From Mycolicibacterium sediminis (GTDB lineage Bacteria > Actinomycetota > Actinomycetes > Mycobacteriales > Mycobacteriaceae): a DNA stretch of 64,000 nt. Each line of letters opens with the position of its first letter. Position 1 is the first letter of the stretch. The translations under genes and the position numbers were made by a program. This document shows positions 42,780 to 53,100 of the stretch, piece by piece. The notes under the pieces were generated by a model, which did no database searches, was not told the DNA's origin, and saw nothing but the letters and a program-made list of their open reading frames with translations. The stretch is from positions 4,464,001 to 4,528,000 of the forward strand of contig NZ_AP022588.1 of assembly GCF_010731735.1 (NCBI RefSeq), in the 5' to 3' direction.

Positions 42780-43166
42780 CTATCGCTTCTTCGCCTCCGC
42801 GCTGAGGAACGCCGCCGTGTCGTAGTACGTGCGGAACGCGGTGATCGAGTCGCCGTCGGCCTCGAAGATGCTGACCCCGTCGTAGGTGAAGTCGCTGCCG
42901 TCGCGCAGGGTTCCGTTGGACGTCCACTCGAGGACGACGAGGTCGCCGTCGACCACCTGATGGCTGAAGTCGGACTCGATGTCGCCGAAGACGTCGCGGT
43001 ACTGCTCCCAGAACGTGCGGGCGCCGTCCTTGCCCTTCTCCTGGTGGGGCAGTCCTGCCTTGGTCAACGTCGCGTCCTCGCCGAACAGCAGGACGAGCGG
43101 TTCGACGTCCTTACTGCCGTGGAGTTCGCCAAGTGCGGAGGTGAATCGTTCTGCCATGTCGGTCAT
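42780..43166 (-). CDS. SnoaL/NTF2-like protein
   Basis: 128 residues of a cone-shaped SnoaL-like fold: MTDMAERFTSALGELH, DVEPLVLLFGEDATLTKAG, FWEQYRDVFGDIESDF and a closing ITAFRTYYD strand. Ligand unknown. ATG at 43166 is used; ATG at 43157 is an alternative. It is separated by 29 bases from the PPOX gene on the same strand. Confidence 0.82.
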   Translation of the reverse strand: MTDMAERFTSALGELHGSKDVEPLVLLFGEDATLTKAGLPHQEKGKDGARTFWEQYRDVFGDIESDFSHQVVDGDLVVLEWTSNGTLRDGSDFTYDGVSIFEADGDSITAFRTYYDTAAFLSAEAKKR

Positions 43167-43275
43167 GACGGGCCTGTACCCGGTCGAGGCGTGCTCACAC
43201 GGGGCCGTCACCTCCCCGTCACCGCCCATGCTTGGACGGTGATCGACGGGGTATCACGATCACCCAGGAGGGCAC

Positions 43276-44616
43276 ATGACATCAGAGGCCGACGCTCACC
43301 CCACCACCGATGCACCGGAGGAGGGCAAGCTCAAGCGGGGCATCACCGGCCCGCTGCTATTCCTGTTCATCCTGGGTGACGTCCTGGGTGCGGGCATCTA
43401 CGCGCTGATGGGCGTGCTCGCCGAGGACGTGGGCGGCGTGCTGTGGGCCCCGCTGGTCGCGGCCCTGGTGCTGGCGCTGCTGACCGCCGGGTCCTACGCC
43501 GAACTCGTCACCAAGTACCCGAAGGCCGGCGGCGCAGCCGTGTTCGCCGAGCGTGCCTTCCGTCAACCGGTCGTGTCGTTCCTGATCGGCTTCTGCATGC
43601 TCGCCGCGGGCGTCACCAGCGCCGCCGGTCTCGCGCTGGCGTTCGCCGGCGACTACCTGTCGACGTTCATCGACGTCCCTGCGGTGCCGGCGGCCATGGT
43701 GTTCCTGGTGCTCGTCGCATGCCTCAACGCACGCGGGATCAGCGAGTCGCTCAAGAGCAACGTTGTGATGACCGTCATCGAGTTGTCCGGCCTGCTGATC
43801 GTCATCGTCGTGGTGGCGGTCATGGTCGGCGGTGGGCGCGGCGAGGTCGACCGGATCACGCAGTTCCCCGAGGGCTCGGTGCCCGCTCTGGCCATCCTCG
43901 GCGGCGCCATCGTGGCCTACTACTCGTTCGTGGGATTCGAGACCTCGGCCAACGTCGCGGAGGAGATCCGCAATCCGAGCAAGGTGTACCCGGCCGCGCT
44001 CTTCGGTGCCCTGATCACCGCGGGCGTGGTGTACGCACTCGTCGGCATCGCGAGTGCGATCGCTCTGCCGCCGGACGAGCTGTCGGCCTCCTCGGGTCCA
44101 CTGCTCGCCGTCGTCGGCGCCTCTGGGGTGAACGTCCCGAGCTGGCTGTTCAGCGCCATCGCACTCGTCGCCGTCGCCAACGGGGCGCTGCTCACCATGA
44201 TCATGTCGAGCCGGCTCGCCTACGGCATGGCCGAGCACGGCCTGCTGCCGAGCGCGCTGAACCGGGTGCTGCCCCAACGCCGTACGCCGTGGGTGGCGAT
44301 CGTCGCGACCACCGCGGTTGCGATGGTGCTGACCCTCGTCGGAGACCTATCGACCCTCGCCGAAACGGTGGTCCTGCTGCTGCTGTTCGTGTTCATCTCG
44401 ACAAACGTCGCCGTGCTGGTGCTCCGGCGCGACCAGGTGGACCACGACCACTTCCGGGTGTGGACCGCGATCCCGGTCCTGGGCGTCCTGTCGTGCGTGC
44501 TGCTGCTCACCCAGCAGACGGCGACGGTGTGGCTGTTCGCCGCGATCCTGCTCGCCGTGGGAGCGGTGCTGTACCTCGGCGCGCGGGCGGCGACCCGGCG
44601 CACCGCGTCACGCTGA
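43276..44616 (+). CDS. APC-family amino acid permease
   Basis: 446 residues with about twelve membrane helices. The helix-1 break LGDVLGAGIYALMG and the helix-6 region YYSFVGFETSANVAEEIRNP are typical of the amino acid/polyamine/organocation family. Substrate not predictable. AGGAGGG lies 5 bases before the ATG. Confidence 0.92.
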   Translation: MTSEADAHPTTDAPEEGKLKRGITGPLLFLFILGDVLGAGIYALMGVLAEDVGGVLWAPLVAALVLALLTAGSYAELVTKYPKAGGAAVFAERAFRQPVVSFLIGFCMLAAGVTSAAGLALAFAGDYLSTFIDVPAVPAAMVFLVLVACLNARGISESLKSNVVMTVIELSGLLIVIVVVAVMVGGGRGEVDRITQFPEGSVPALAILGGAIVAYYSFVGFETSANVAEEIRNPSKVYPAALFGALITAGVVYALVGIASAIALPPDELSASSGPLLAVVGASGVNVPSWLFSAIALVAVANGALLTMIMSSRLAYGMAEHGLLPSALNRVLPQRRTPWVAIVATTAVAMVLTLVGDLSTLAETVVLLLLFVFISTNVAVLVLRRDQVDHDHFRVWTAIPVLGVLSCVLLLTQQTATVWLFAAILLAVGAVLYLGARAATRRTASR

Positions 44617-44630
44617 TTCCCGGCGCGCGA

Positions 44631-45302
44631 TCAGAGGCGCACGACCGCCGCGATCCGGGCCGCGACATCGGTTGCCACCCGCAGTGATTCGTCGTCGGTC
44701 GCGGGCTCGTAGCGGTCCGCTCGCGGGTCGTAGACGGCGCCTGCGATGGCGCCGTGGTCGGTGTCGAGTTCGACCACCTCGACCGGCCAGTCGAGTTCGT
44801 GCAGACGCGCGGCGAAGGCCCTGCTCACCTCTGCGGGGACGACGTCGTCCGCCGTACCGTGCAGCAGCGTGAACGGCGTGCCCGCGCCGGCACCGAGCGG
44901 GGTCCGCTTCAGCGGGCCGCCGGAGATGGGGTCGCGCGCGCCGAATGCGCCGGCCAAGCAGACGGTGTGCACGAGGTGCACGCCGAGCCGTGACGCCTCC
45001 AGTGTCACCCCGGCCGCGGCGAGGCCGCCCATCGACCAGCCGACCAGGATCAGCCCCTCCTGCGCCCGGTGCTGGGCGAACTCCACCGATGCGAGCAGAT
45101 CGGAGCGGCCACCGTCCTCGGCGTGGGAGTCCCAATCCGCCGCCACGACGCACAGGCCGTGCCCGGCGATCCGCTCGGCAAGCGGTCCGACGGCGCCCCG
45201 GGAGTCGGTCTGCATGCCGTGCCACAGCAGGACGGTGGGACGCTCGTGCTCGGCGAAGACGTCGGCGTGGCGGCCGGGCGCGTATTCGAGGGTGGTCGTC
45301 AT
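44631..45302 (-). CDS. Dienelactone hydrolase-like alpha/beta hydrolase
   Basis: 223 residues. LLWHGMQTDSRG carries the oxyanion region, GWSMGG the nucleophile serine, HGTADDVVP the acid, and DTDHGAI the histidine, so the triad is complete. Resembles the dienelactone hydrolase/poly-hydrolase group; substrate unknown. ATG at 45302 (MTTTLEY) is chosen. Convergent with the permease gene, 14 bases between stops. Confidence 0.82.
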   Translation of the reverse strand: MTTTLEYAPGRHADVFAEHERPTVLLWHGMQTDSRGAVGPLAERIAGHGLCVVAADWDSHAEDGGRSDLLASVEFAQHRAQEGLILVGWSMGGLAAAGVTLEASRLGVHLVHTVCLAGAFGARDPISGGPLKRTPLGAGAGTPFTLLHGTADDVVPAEVSRAFAARLHELDWPVEVVELDTDHGAIAGAVYDPRADRYEPATDDESLRVATDVAARIAAVVRL

Positions 45303-45410
45303 GGACGGGGGATGCCCGGATCTCGCGACCTCACTCCGATCGATCGGGCGGCTGATTGGCGACGCCGCCGCCGGGGTAGCCCCGACACACCACCGGAAGG
45401 ACGGACGACG

Positions 45411-45542
45411 ATGACGGAACCCTCGGGCCGACGGGTCGAAGAAGAGCACCTCGCCGCCGAGGAGGACGACGGCTCGGCCGAACTGCTGCCCGAGGACGGC
45501 GGCGCCGCGCCGGAACCCCCGGCGACGCCGCACACCGACTAG
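45411..45542 (+). CDS. Small acidic protein
   Basis: 43 residues, MTEPSGRRVEEEHLAAEEDD... ending PPATPHTD. Very rich in Glu, Asp, Ala and Pro, with no predicted fold. A GGAAGG sequence lies about 11 bases before the ATG. It ends 1 base from the stop of the isocitrate lyase gene. Coding status rests on the ribosome site and the neat fit between neighbours. Confidence 0.5.
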   Translation: MTEPSGRRVEEEHLAAEEDDGSAELLPEDGGAAPEPPATPHTD

Positions 45543-45543
45543 C

Positions 45544-47841
45544 TCAGTCCTCCTTGCGGATCAACCGGGACAGCGCCTCCCGGTCCGGCGCCAGGAGTTC
45601 GTCGATCCGCGGCTGGTTGACGTCGGCGACGATGATCTCGCCGACCTCCTGGTACACGTCGGTGAAGATGCCGTGGCTCTTCATCTTCTCGGTTTGGTAG
45701 ATGTTGTCCTCGGTGGGCGTCACGTAGTAGACGATCTCGGCCTTGAACCGGTGGATCAGCCACAGGTGGATGACGTCCATCAACCGCTTCTTGCGCAGCT
45801 TCTCGGCGAACGTGTTCTGGTCGCGCACCGTGAGGATGCTCCTGCCGTGCCGATCCTTGATCGGGTCGACCACCACGTTGGCCAGGGGATCCTCGCCGTC
45901 GCCGTAGATCCCGAGGTCGAGTACGTCGGACCCGGCGCGTCGCGGCCGCAGCCGAACGTGCAGCTTCTCGCCGAACTCGTAGTACTCGCTCCACAGCGCG
46001 AGCCACTCCTCCAGCAGCTTCTTCGGCACCTCGGTCTGCACCAGGTGCTGATGCTGGGTGGACCCCTTGCCCATCGATTTCGTGGTGGCTGTCCGACCCG
46101 ACGATGCGGCCAGCGCGGCATCGCTGCGGGGACCGCCGACCAGCGTTTGCGGTGTGCGGTAGGGAGATTCGACGAGCCGCATCTTGCGTTGCAACCGGGC
46201 GAGCGCGAGCATGCCCTCCTGCCGCAGGGCGGTGGCGAACTCCTCGGAGGCGACGCCGTCGACCTGGTGACCGCCGTAGGTGATGAAGTTGAAGACGAAG
46301 CCCATCTTGCCGAGTTCCTCGGGGAAGGCCCGCATCTCGTCGTCCGTCATGCCGGTGGTGTCCCAGTTGAACGACGGGGACAGGTTGTAGGCCAGCATCT
46401 GCTCGGGGTAGACGGCATGGATGGCTTCGGCGAACTCGCGGGCGTCCGCGAGGTCCGCGGTCTTGGTCTCCATCCACAGGATGTCCGCAAAGGGTGCTGC
46501 GGCAAGCGATTTCACGATCGCGTAGGGGATGCCGCCGCGCACCTGGAAGTAGCCCTCCGGGGTCTTGGCGCGCTCGCAGTCCCACGCGACGTCGACGCCG
46601 AGTTCACGTGCCTTCTCCCGCGCCGTGTAGAGCGGTGCCCGCTGAGCGAACGCGCGGAACTCGTCGGCACTCATCCCCGGGGTCTCGCCCTCGCGGGCAC
46701 GGAAGTCGAGCATCTCGGCCACCGCCTCGCCATAGGTCTGCAGGCCCGAATCGAGCTGCCAGGCATCGATGAATCGCGACTCGACCTCGTCGTAGACCTT
46801 GTCCACGGACGATTCCCGGCCGTCGAGCCAGGTCGCCGCGGCCTCGTCGATGACGCTCAGCAGCCCCTGCCGCTCGAGCCACGCCTCGGCGGTGGCGTAC
46901 TCGCCGTCGGGCAGCGCATAGAGGAGGTGGCCGTTCAGTTCGGTGACGCCCCTGTCGTGGAAGCGGCGCATGACGGCCAGGAAGCACGACTTGTACGTGG
47001 GGATCTTGAGGTTGGTGGCGCCGAGCAGGAAGGGCTGGTCGCGTTCGTCGGCGCGGCTGTCGATGAGGTTGGCGGCCTCCGCATCGGTGCGCGCCACGAT
47101 GATGCCGGGCACCCCCATCACGTCGAGCTGGAAGCGTGCGGTGTTGAGGCGCTTGAGCTGCTCGTCCGACGGCACCAGGACCTTGCCACCCTGGTGGCCG
47201 CACTTCTTGGTCCCCGGCCGCTGATCCTCGATGTGGTAACCCGGTACTCCTGCCTCGACGAACCTCCTGATCAGGTTGCGGACGTGCGGATCGCCGCCGT
47301 GCCCGGTGTCGGCGTCGGCGATGATGAACGGCCGGTAGTCGTAGACCGGGCTCGCCGCGCGCTGTTCCTCGCTCATCTGCAGCCGCAGGTATTGCTGGTT
47401 GCGGTCCGCTGTCAGCAGCGCCCGGACCAGGCCGGCGGCTTCCTCGGGCACCTGGCTCAACGGGTAGCTCGCGAGATCGGGCCCCGGATCCTCGCTGATC
47501 GATCCCTTCGCCGACGTCGCCCAGCCGCCGAGGTAGATGCCCTCGATGCCCATCCGCTTCATCACCACGGCCTGGCCCGGCGAGTAGGGGCCGAAGGTCG
47601 TGATGCTTCGCTTCTCCGCGAACAACTTTCGCAGATGCGGATAGAACGCCTCGGCGGCCTCCCGGGCGACGGTGTGGTCCGACGCGATCGTGCCGCGCTG
47701 CTCGACGACCTGGCGGGCGCCGTACAGCCGGATGATGCCCTCGAAGCGTGGTGCGTCGAAGTAGCTCTGGGTGGCGGCGACCGCGCGGTCGAAGGGGGTC
47801 TCCGCGGTCGGGTCGGCGTCGTGGTGTGCTGGGCTGGCCAT
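45544..47841 (-). CDS. aceA: Isocitrate lyase, long class-2 form (Icl2/AceA2)
   Basis: 765 residues, much longer than the 430-residue Icl1. The catalytic loop TKKCGHQGGK has Cys214; DADTGHGG and the ITTFGPYSPGQ region hold metal and substrate. The C-terminal 150 or so residues (after about 600) match the extra regulatory domain of mycobacterial Icl2, reported to bind acetyl-CoA and propionyl-CoA. It feeds the glyoxylate shunt and possibly methylisocitrate cleavage. GAGGAG lies upstream of the ATG. Intact, unlike the split aceA2a/aceA2b of M. tuberculosis H37Rv. Confidence 0.96.
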   Translation of the reverse strand: MASPAHHDADPTAETPFDRAVAATQSYFDAPRFEGIIRLYGARQVVEQRGTIASDHTVAREAAEAFYPHLRKLFAEKRSITTFGPYSPGQAVVMKRMGIEGIYLGGWATSAKGSISEDPGPDLASYPLSQVPEEAAGLVRALLTADRNQQYLRLQMSEEQRAASPVYDYRPFIIADADTGHGGDPHVRNLIRRFVEAGVPGYHIEDQRPGTKKCGHQGGKVLVPSDEQLKRLNTARFQLDVMGVPGIIVARTDAEAANLIDSRADERDQPFLLGATNLKIPTYKSCFLAVMRRFHDRGVTELNGHLLYALPDGEYATAEAWLERQGLLSVIDEAAATWLDGRESSVDKVYDEVESRFIDAWQLDSGLQTYGEAVAEMLDFRAREGETPGMSADEFRAFAQRAPLYTAREKARELGVDVAWDCERAKTPEGYFQVRGGIPYAIVKSLAAAPFADILWMETKTADLADAREFAEAIHAVYPEQMLAYNLSPSFNWDTTGMTDDEMRAFPEELGKMGFVFNFITYGGHQVDGVASEEFATALRQEGMLALARLQRKMRLVESPYRTPQTLVGGPRSDAALAASSGRTATTKSMGKGSTQHQHLVQTEVPKKLLEEWLALWSEYYEFGEKLHVRLRPRRAGSDVLDLGIYGDGEDPLANVVVDPIKDRHGRSILTVRDQNTFAEKLRKKRLMDVIHLWLIHRFKAEIVYYVTPTEDNIYQTEKMKSHGIFTDVYQEVGEIIVADVNQPRIDELLAPDREALSRLIRKED

Positions 47842-47968
47842 GGGCGTTTGCTCCTCGCTGAGCTCGGTTCCCGGGTGTCCCGTCCGAGCCTAGCTGCGGG
47901 TCACCCGCCGTTTGGGTGCATTCGCACGACGGATCTGCCGTCCGGCGCACCCGTCGACGGGCCTGCCG

Positions 47969-48730
47969 TCAGAGGTAGGGGTCGGCCCAGGCGCTGATGA
48001 TGCGTGCCGCCCGCGCGGCCTGATTCTTGCCGGTGAGCAGGTGGTCGGCACCCTCGAGCGAGACGAAGCTGCGCGGGTGCCGCGCCGCCCGGAAGATGTC
48101 GCTGGCGTTGGCGATGCCGACGGTGTTGTCGGTCGGGGAGTGCATGACGAGCAGCGCCCTGCGCAGCGTCTTGATGCGTTCCCGCAGATCTGCCGCGCGC
48201 ACGTCGTCGATGAAGTGCTGCTTGAGCGTCAGCGCCTTGCCGCCGATCAGGAACGGCGCCTCGCCGTCCTCTTCGATCCGCTGCACCAGGGCGTCGTAGT
48301 TGTGCTCGACGTGCGCCGGCTGGAAGGGGGAGCCGACGCTGGCGACCGCGGCCACCGATGGGCAGTCGTGCGCGGCGGCGATGGCGGCGGCACCGCCGAA
48401 CGAGTGGCCGACGAGGACCCGGACCTCGCGACCCGACCCGTTCATGAACTCGACGGCGCGGACGGTGTCTGCCACCTTGTGCGAGAAGGAGCCGTCCCCC
48501 CAGTCGCCGTCCGAGTGGCCGAGTCCGAGGTTGTCGAAGCGCAACATGCCGATGCCCTCGCTCGCCAGTTGCTTGCACATGCGACTGGCGGCCGGGCAGT
48601 CCTTGCCGAGGGTGAACCCGTGCGCGAAGACCCCCCAGCCGCGTACCTCGCCGTGCGGGGTGTCGAGGACACCGGCCAGGGTGGGTCCGGTACTGCTCGG
48701 GAATTCGACGCGCTCTGCCACGCGGACCAT
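47969..48730 (-). CDS. Alpha/beta hydrolase (OsmC-associated/dipeptidyl-type)
   Basis: 253 residues. FAHGFTLGKDCPAASRM, FDNLGLGHSDGDW, GHSFGG (nucleophile Ser), HSPTDNTVG (acid) and GADHLL (His) are visible. This combination is that of the hydrolase half of bifunctional hydrolase/OsmC proteins; here it is single. ATG at 48730 (MVRVAERV) is used. It sits 14 bases downstream of the small 75-residue gene, on the same strand. Confidence 0.85.
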   Translation of the reverse strand: MVRVAERVEFPSSTGPTLAGVLDTPHGEVRGWGVFAHGFTLGKDCPAASRMCKQLASEGIGMLRFDNLGLGHSDGDWGDGSFSHKVADTVRAVEFMNGSGREVRVLVGHSFGGAAAIAAAHDCPSVAAVASVGSPFQPAHVEHNYDALVQRIEEDGEAPFLIGGKALTLKQHFIDDVRAADLRERIKTLRRALLVMHSPTDNTVGIANASDIFRAARHPRSFVSLEGADHLLTGKNQAARAARIISAWADPYL

Positions 48731-48744
48731 CCTGTCACCGGAGG

Positions 48745-48972
48745 TCAGCAGGTCCAACCGGACGCGGGCGGCCAGTGATCGACGTCTCGCCCCGCCGATC
48801 TCAAGCGGACGTAGGTGTATCCCTCGTCGGCGGCCGCGGCGACCGTGTCCGCGTAGACGCGCCGCGCCTCGTCCTCGCCCGCGTCGGCGACGACGGTCTC
48901 CTGCGCTCCGTCCGTGGGGTTTCCCGCGTCGTACGCCCGTGCGACGACGACCTGCCAGCCATGTGCCGTCAT
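48745..48972 (-). CDS. Small hypothetical protein
   Basis: 75 residues, MTAHGWQVVVARAYDAG... ending in a Trp/Cys tail, with an acidic central helix region (AGEDEARRVYADTVAAAADEG). No known domain recognised; the beta-alpha-beta look suggests a small compact fold. The ATG at 48972 has AGAGGAG 8 bases upstream, which supports it over the longer upstream frame. Confidence 0.65.
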   Translation of the reverse strand: MTAHGWQVVVARAYDAGNPTDGAQETVVADAGEDEARRVYADTVAAAADEGYTYVRLRSAGRDVDHWPPASGWTC

Positions 48973-49037
48973 CTCGAGACTCCTCTCGTTCGTCGCCACC
49001 GAGAGGGAGGGGTACCCGCGCCGAGGCGGGTGATGCC

Positions 49038-49823
49038 TCAGTGCACGCGGCGGGTGCCGGGTGGCGTCCAGGGCTCTTCGTTGCGTGCCCGCCGCTCGAG
49101 TTCGCCGACGCGATCCCTGGCCCAGAACTCCTCGAACTTCTCGCCCGGGTGCACGTTCGGCATCCGGTTCATCACCCGGCTCAGCCATGGCGGTGCACTC
49201 GCCGGTTCCCACTGCGGCAGCGCCGAGGCCACGGCGTAGAGGGTCTTGAGCACGATGAAGACGCCGAACAGTGAGTTGGGCGCGTCCGTGATGGCGACCG
49301 CGACGAGGCCGAAGATCAGGGTGAGGTGGACGACGACGACGCGGCCCAGTCCCCGGTAGGCCATCTGCTCGATCGAGAGGAACGACCAGTTCGGCAGTCT
49401 CTTCAGGTCCACGGCGAAGTCGACCAGCAGGACGACCACCACGCACGCGCACCCGATGCCGACGGTCCGCCAGTCGACGACCGCGAACTCGCCTCGGCCG
49501 TTGACGGTGAGCAGCAGAAGGATCATGCCGAGGAAGACGCCGTGCGCGGTGCAGAACGCCAGGGTGGTGATCAGGTAGCCCTGCACGAAGGATCCCGTCG
49601 AGCTGCGCTTGGACTCGCCGGCCGCCTCGTACCGGAAGTGCCCGCGACGCGGACTGCGCCTGCGGTGGACGACGATCCGGGCCCACACCGACAGGCAGAC
49701 GGCGACGTTCTCGAACCAGTACACCGCCAGCGTCGTGCCGTCCGACCAGTTCCCGGCGAACCACCCGAACGCGGGTACCGCGTTGATCGCCAGCAGGGTC
49801 AGCAGCCCACCGATGCGCGTCAC
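49038..49823 (-). CDS. DUF6498-type multi-pass membrane protein
   Basis: 261 residues with about six hydrophobic helices. The segment FAGNWSDGTTLAVYWFENVAV and a later CTAHGVFLGMI resemble the DUF6498 family of integral membrane proteins of unknown function. The C-terminal 50 residues are polar. Its GTG overlaps the stop of the upstream 102-residue gene (GTGA), so the two are translated together. Confidence 0.75.
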   Translation of the reverse strand: MTRIGGLLTLLAINAVPAFGWFAGNWSDGTTLAVYWFENVAVCLSVWARIVVHRRRSPRRGHFRYEAAGESKRSSTGSFVQGYLITTLAFCTAHGVFLGMILLLLTVNGRGEFAVVDWRTVGIGCACVVVVLLVDFAVDLKRLPNWSFLSIEQMAYRGLGRVVVVHLTLIFGLVAVAITDAPNSLFGVFIVLKTLYAVASALPQWEPASAPPWLSRVMNRMPNVHPGEKFEEFWARDRVGELERRARNEEPWTPPGTRRVH

Positions 49824-50128
49824 GGTGACCGGTCACTCTTCGGCGCCGGGACGTCGGACTCCCACCGCGCCCGGCGTTCGGCGTCGGACTGCTCCCACCA
49901 CGGCGGTGTACCGCGTTCCCCGAGGGCCACCTTGGTCGCTTGGACTCCCGCCCGGGAAGCCCGCTCGTCGTCGGTTCCCTTGGTGCGCCGCACCTCTCGT
50001 CGCCACGCCATCAGGATGGCCACCAGTTCGGCACGCCGCTCCTCGGGGATCGACGGGTCGGTGGCACGCCACCGGCGCCCGTCGATCACGAAGTAGTGCC
50101 CGTCCTCGGTGGTCGGGGGAGTGCTCAC
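49820..50128 (-). CDS. Conserved small actinobacterial protein
   Basis: 102 residues containing HYFVIDGRRWRATDPSIPEERRAEL and a C-terminal WWEQSDAERRARWES. Proteins like this are common in actinobacteria and are sometimes annotated as a Tol-type biopolymer transporter without evidence; I do not adopt that. The start lies 23 bases after the stop of the JetC gene on the same strand, so it may be the fourth gene of that operon. Confidence 0.72.
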   Translation of the reverse strand: MSTPPTTEDGHYFVIDGRRWRATDPSIPEERRAELVAILMAWRREVRRTKGTDDERASRAGVQATKVALGERGTPPWWEQSDAERRARWESDVPAPKSDRSP

Positions 50129-50151
50129 ACTCGGGAGTGTAGGTCGGACGG

Positions 50152-53100
50152 TCAGACTCCGGCGGGAACCCGCTCGACCGGTGCTCCGAGCCCCTTGCGC
50201 AGCGCGGCGAAGTCCGAGATCGTCTTCGTCGCGACGGTGGCGACGGGCCGGGCATCGCGACCGGTCGCCTCCCGCTTGGACACCATCACCACGCCGTCGA
50301 TGTAGGGCTGGATGGTGGTGGCGTTCTGCACCGTCGCCACGATGACGAGCTGGAAGCCGAACTTGCGGAACGCCTGCAGGGCCTGCTGCGCGAACTGCGG
50401 GTCGGACTTGGAGAACGCCTCGTCGAGCATCAACTGGGCGAACACCGGCCGGTTGTCCGAGCTGCCGGGCGCCGCGAGGTTGAAGCTCAGCGCCCCCGCC
50501 AGACAGAACGCCATGAGCTTCTCCTGCTCGCCGCCGGAGTTGTCGCCGGCGTTGCTGTGCGTGCGGATCAGCTCTCCACTCGCGACGTCCCACTCCGCGC
50601 AGTCGAAGGTGAACCGGTTGCGCACGTCGAGCGCGTCGCGGGTCCACGCCCGGTCCTCGGGGGCGTTGGACGCCAACCGGTTCCGCAGCCGCAGGATGTC
50701 CGCGTACTGGTCGAGGATGGCCTGCTTGTCTCCCAGTCCGACCTCGGCGATCCTCCGTGAGATGGCCCGCACGACCTCGGTCAGCTCGGACACCGCCGTG
50801 AGACTGCGCCCGGTGGCGCGCAGGGTCAGCCGGGTGCCGCGGTTGAACTCCACCGAGCCGAGACCGGTGTTAACGCGGTCGATCTGGTCGCTGATGCGCC
50901 GAGCCTCCTGCTCGGCGATCCGGTGCAGAGTGAGGATGGCGTCCGGTGCCTGCTCGGTGACCAGTCGCATCATGCGCTCGTAGGCCTCCGGGAGCTCCCG
51001 CTCGTCGATGTGCCTGCACACCGCGACGTAGTCGTGCACGCGCTCGTCGAAGACGTCGCTGTCGTTGGGGACGGCGTCGGGGAAAGCGGTGTCGAAGGTG
51101 TTGAGGATGCGCGCGAGTTCGTCGTAGGAGCGCCTCCTGCTCTCGCGGAGCTGGTCGCGCTCGCGGCGGAGGGCCGTGAACACCGCCTCGCGATGCGGCT
51201 CCGGGTTGAGCAGTTCCAGGGTCACCGGCACGTCGCCGGCGTAGCGGTCGAGCAGCTCGGTCAGCGGCTCGGAGACGAACGCGGGCGCCAGCCGCTCCTG
51301 GAGTTCCAGCAGGCGCGTACGCCGTCCGTCGAGGTCGTCGCGACGGGTCTGGATCGCACCACGCCGGGTCATCAGGGCCTGGATCTCGTCCCAGCACGCG
51401 TCGGCGCGGGCGTTGAGCGCCTCGATGTCCGGGTGGTCGGCCAGCAGCAACTCGTACTGTTCGCGCAGCCTCTCGGCGTGCCCGTCGGCGGTGTCGGTGT
51501 CGATCTGATTCCACTGCGGGAACTGTTCGCAGATCGCCTTGCACGCCGTCGCCCGGTCGCGCATCTGCTGGCGTCGAGCGGCGATGTCGTCTGCTGCGCG
51601 CCGCGCGGCCTGATACGTCTCCTCTGCCACGGCGAGGTCGACGGTCAACGCGTCGATCTTCGCGGCGACGTCGCCCTGGTAGATGTAGTCGGACTGCCGC
51701 AGCGCGCGTCTGTCGTCCTTGACGGCGAGCCGGTCGGAGTCCTTGTACAGACCGGTGTCGGTCACGGCGCGGCGGAACCGCGGGAACAGGTCGGGCGTCT
51801 CGACGCAGACGTGGTCGCCGGCGGCAGCCACCACGTCGGCGGCCTCCGCCGCGCAGACGTGCGTGGCGTCGACGACGAACAGCTTGCCCGCCAACGTGTT
51901 CGGGTCGGCTTCGGCCGGTTCGGCGCCGAGGAGCCGTTCGCGGACGTGGTGCACCTGCAGGCGACCGCGCATGTCGGTCTCGTTGACGAAGCGCAGGACC
52001 GCCGCGTAGTGCCGGTCGGGCACCAGCAGGCGCAGGCCCACGTTGCGCAGCACCTTCTCCACGGCCATTCGCCAGCGGCCGTGTTCGGGACGCAGATCCA
52101 TCAGTTCGGCGACGTACGGCAGTTCCCGGGCGTCGAGTCCCACTGAGTCGCAGACGAGTTCGCGCATCGCTATCGCCGACTCGGGCAGCGCGGACCCGAC
52201 GTGCTCGACGCGGCGCAGTTCCTTGGCGGCGTCGTCGCGGGCGATGCGCGCCACCTTCTGCGTGTACTCGGCGTCGGTGGACGCCTCCCGGCCGCGGTCG
52301 AGCTTGGCGGTCAGCTCGGTGATCCGACCGCCGAGGTCCTCGCGCAGGTTCCAGAAGTCGTCGGCGGTCTCGGGCACGTCGAGGTCCTGCGCGGCGAGCA
52401 TCGCGTCGTAGACGGCGCGGCGCCGCGACACCTCCTCGGCCTGGGCCTCGGCGCCGGCGACCTGCGACTGCAGCGGCCCGATGCTCGCACTCGACCCGCT
52501 GATCTGCGCGTTGAGCGAGTCGCCCTCGGCCTTGGCCAGGTTCAGCTGGCGGGTGACGTCCTCGTACTCGTTGCCGAGCTGGTCGATCGTGGCGTCGAGC
52601 CCGACGATCTGCGCGGGACACCGCGCCAGCCGGACGTGGTCGGTGTAGGCGCGGACCATCGGCTGGTCCACCAGGTCGATGATGCCCAGATCGGACGACT
52701 CCAGGGCGTACCGCTGCTGGATCGCCTCGATGTCGCCGAGGATCTTGCGCTTGCGCTGCGCCACCGCGAGCAGTTCACGCGCGTCCACGAGGGGGTCGAT
52801 CTGCTTGAGCGCCTCCGGGAGCCGGGCCAGGCTGCCGGGCTCGTCGAGCATGAATTCCCGGACGAACTGCTCCAGCCCGCCGACGCTCTTGAGCGACTTC
52901 GCCTTTCCGAGCAGTTGCTGCGCCGCATCCGACGCGCGGATGCCGATGGTGGCGTACAGCTGCGCAAGGTACTGCGACTCGACCCTGGTGGAGAACCGCC
53001 ACTCCGAATCCTTCCCGTCGCTTCGCTCGCCCGGGACCTTGAACACGCTCGCGTCAAATCGCCCTGCGGCCCAACGGTTGCAGACGTCCTCGATGTCGCG

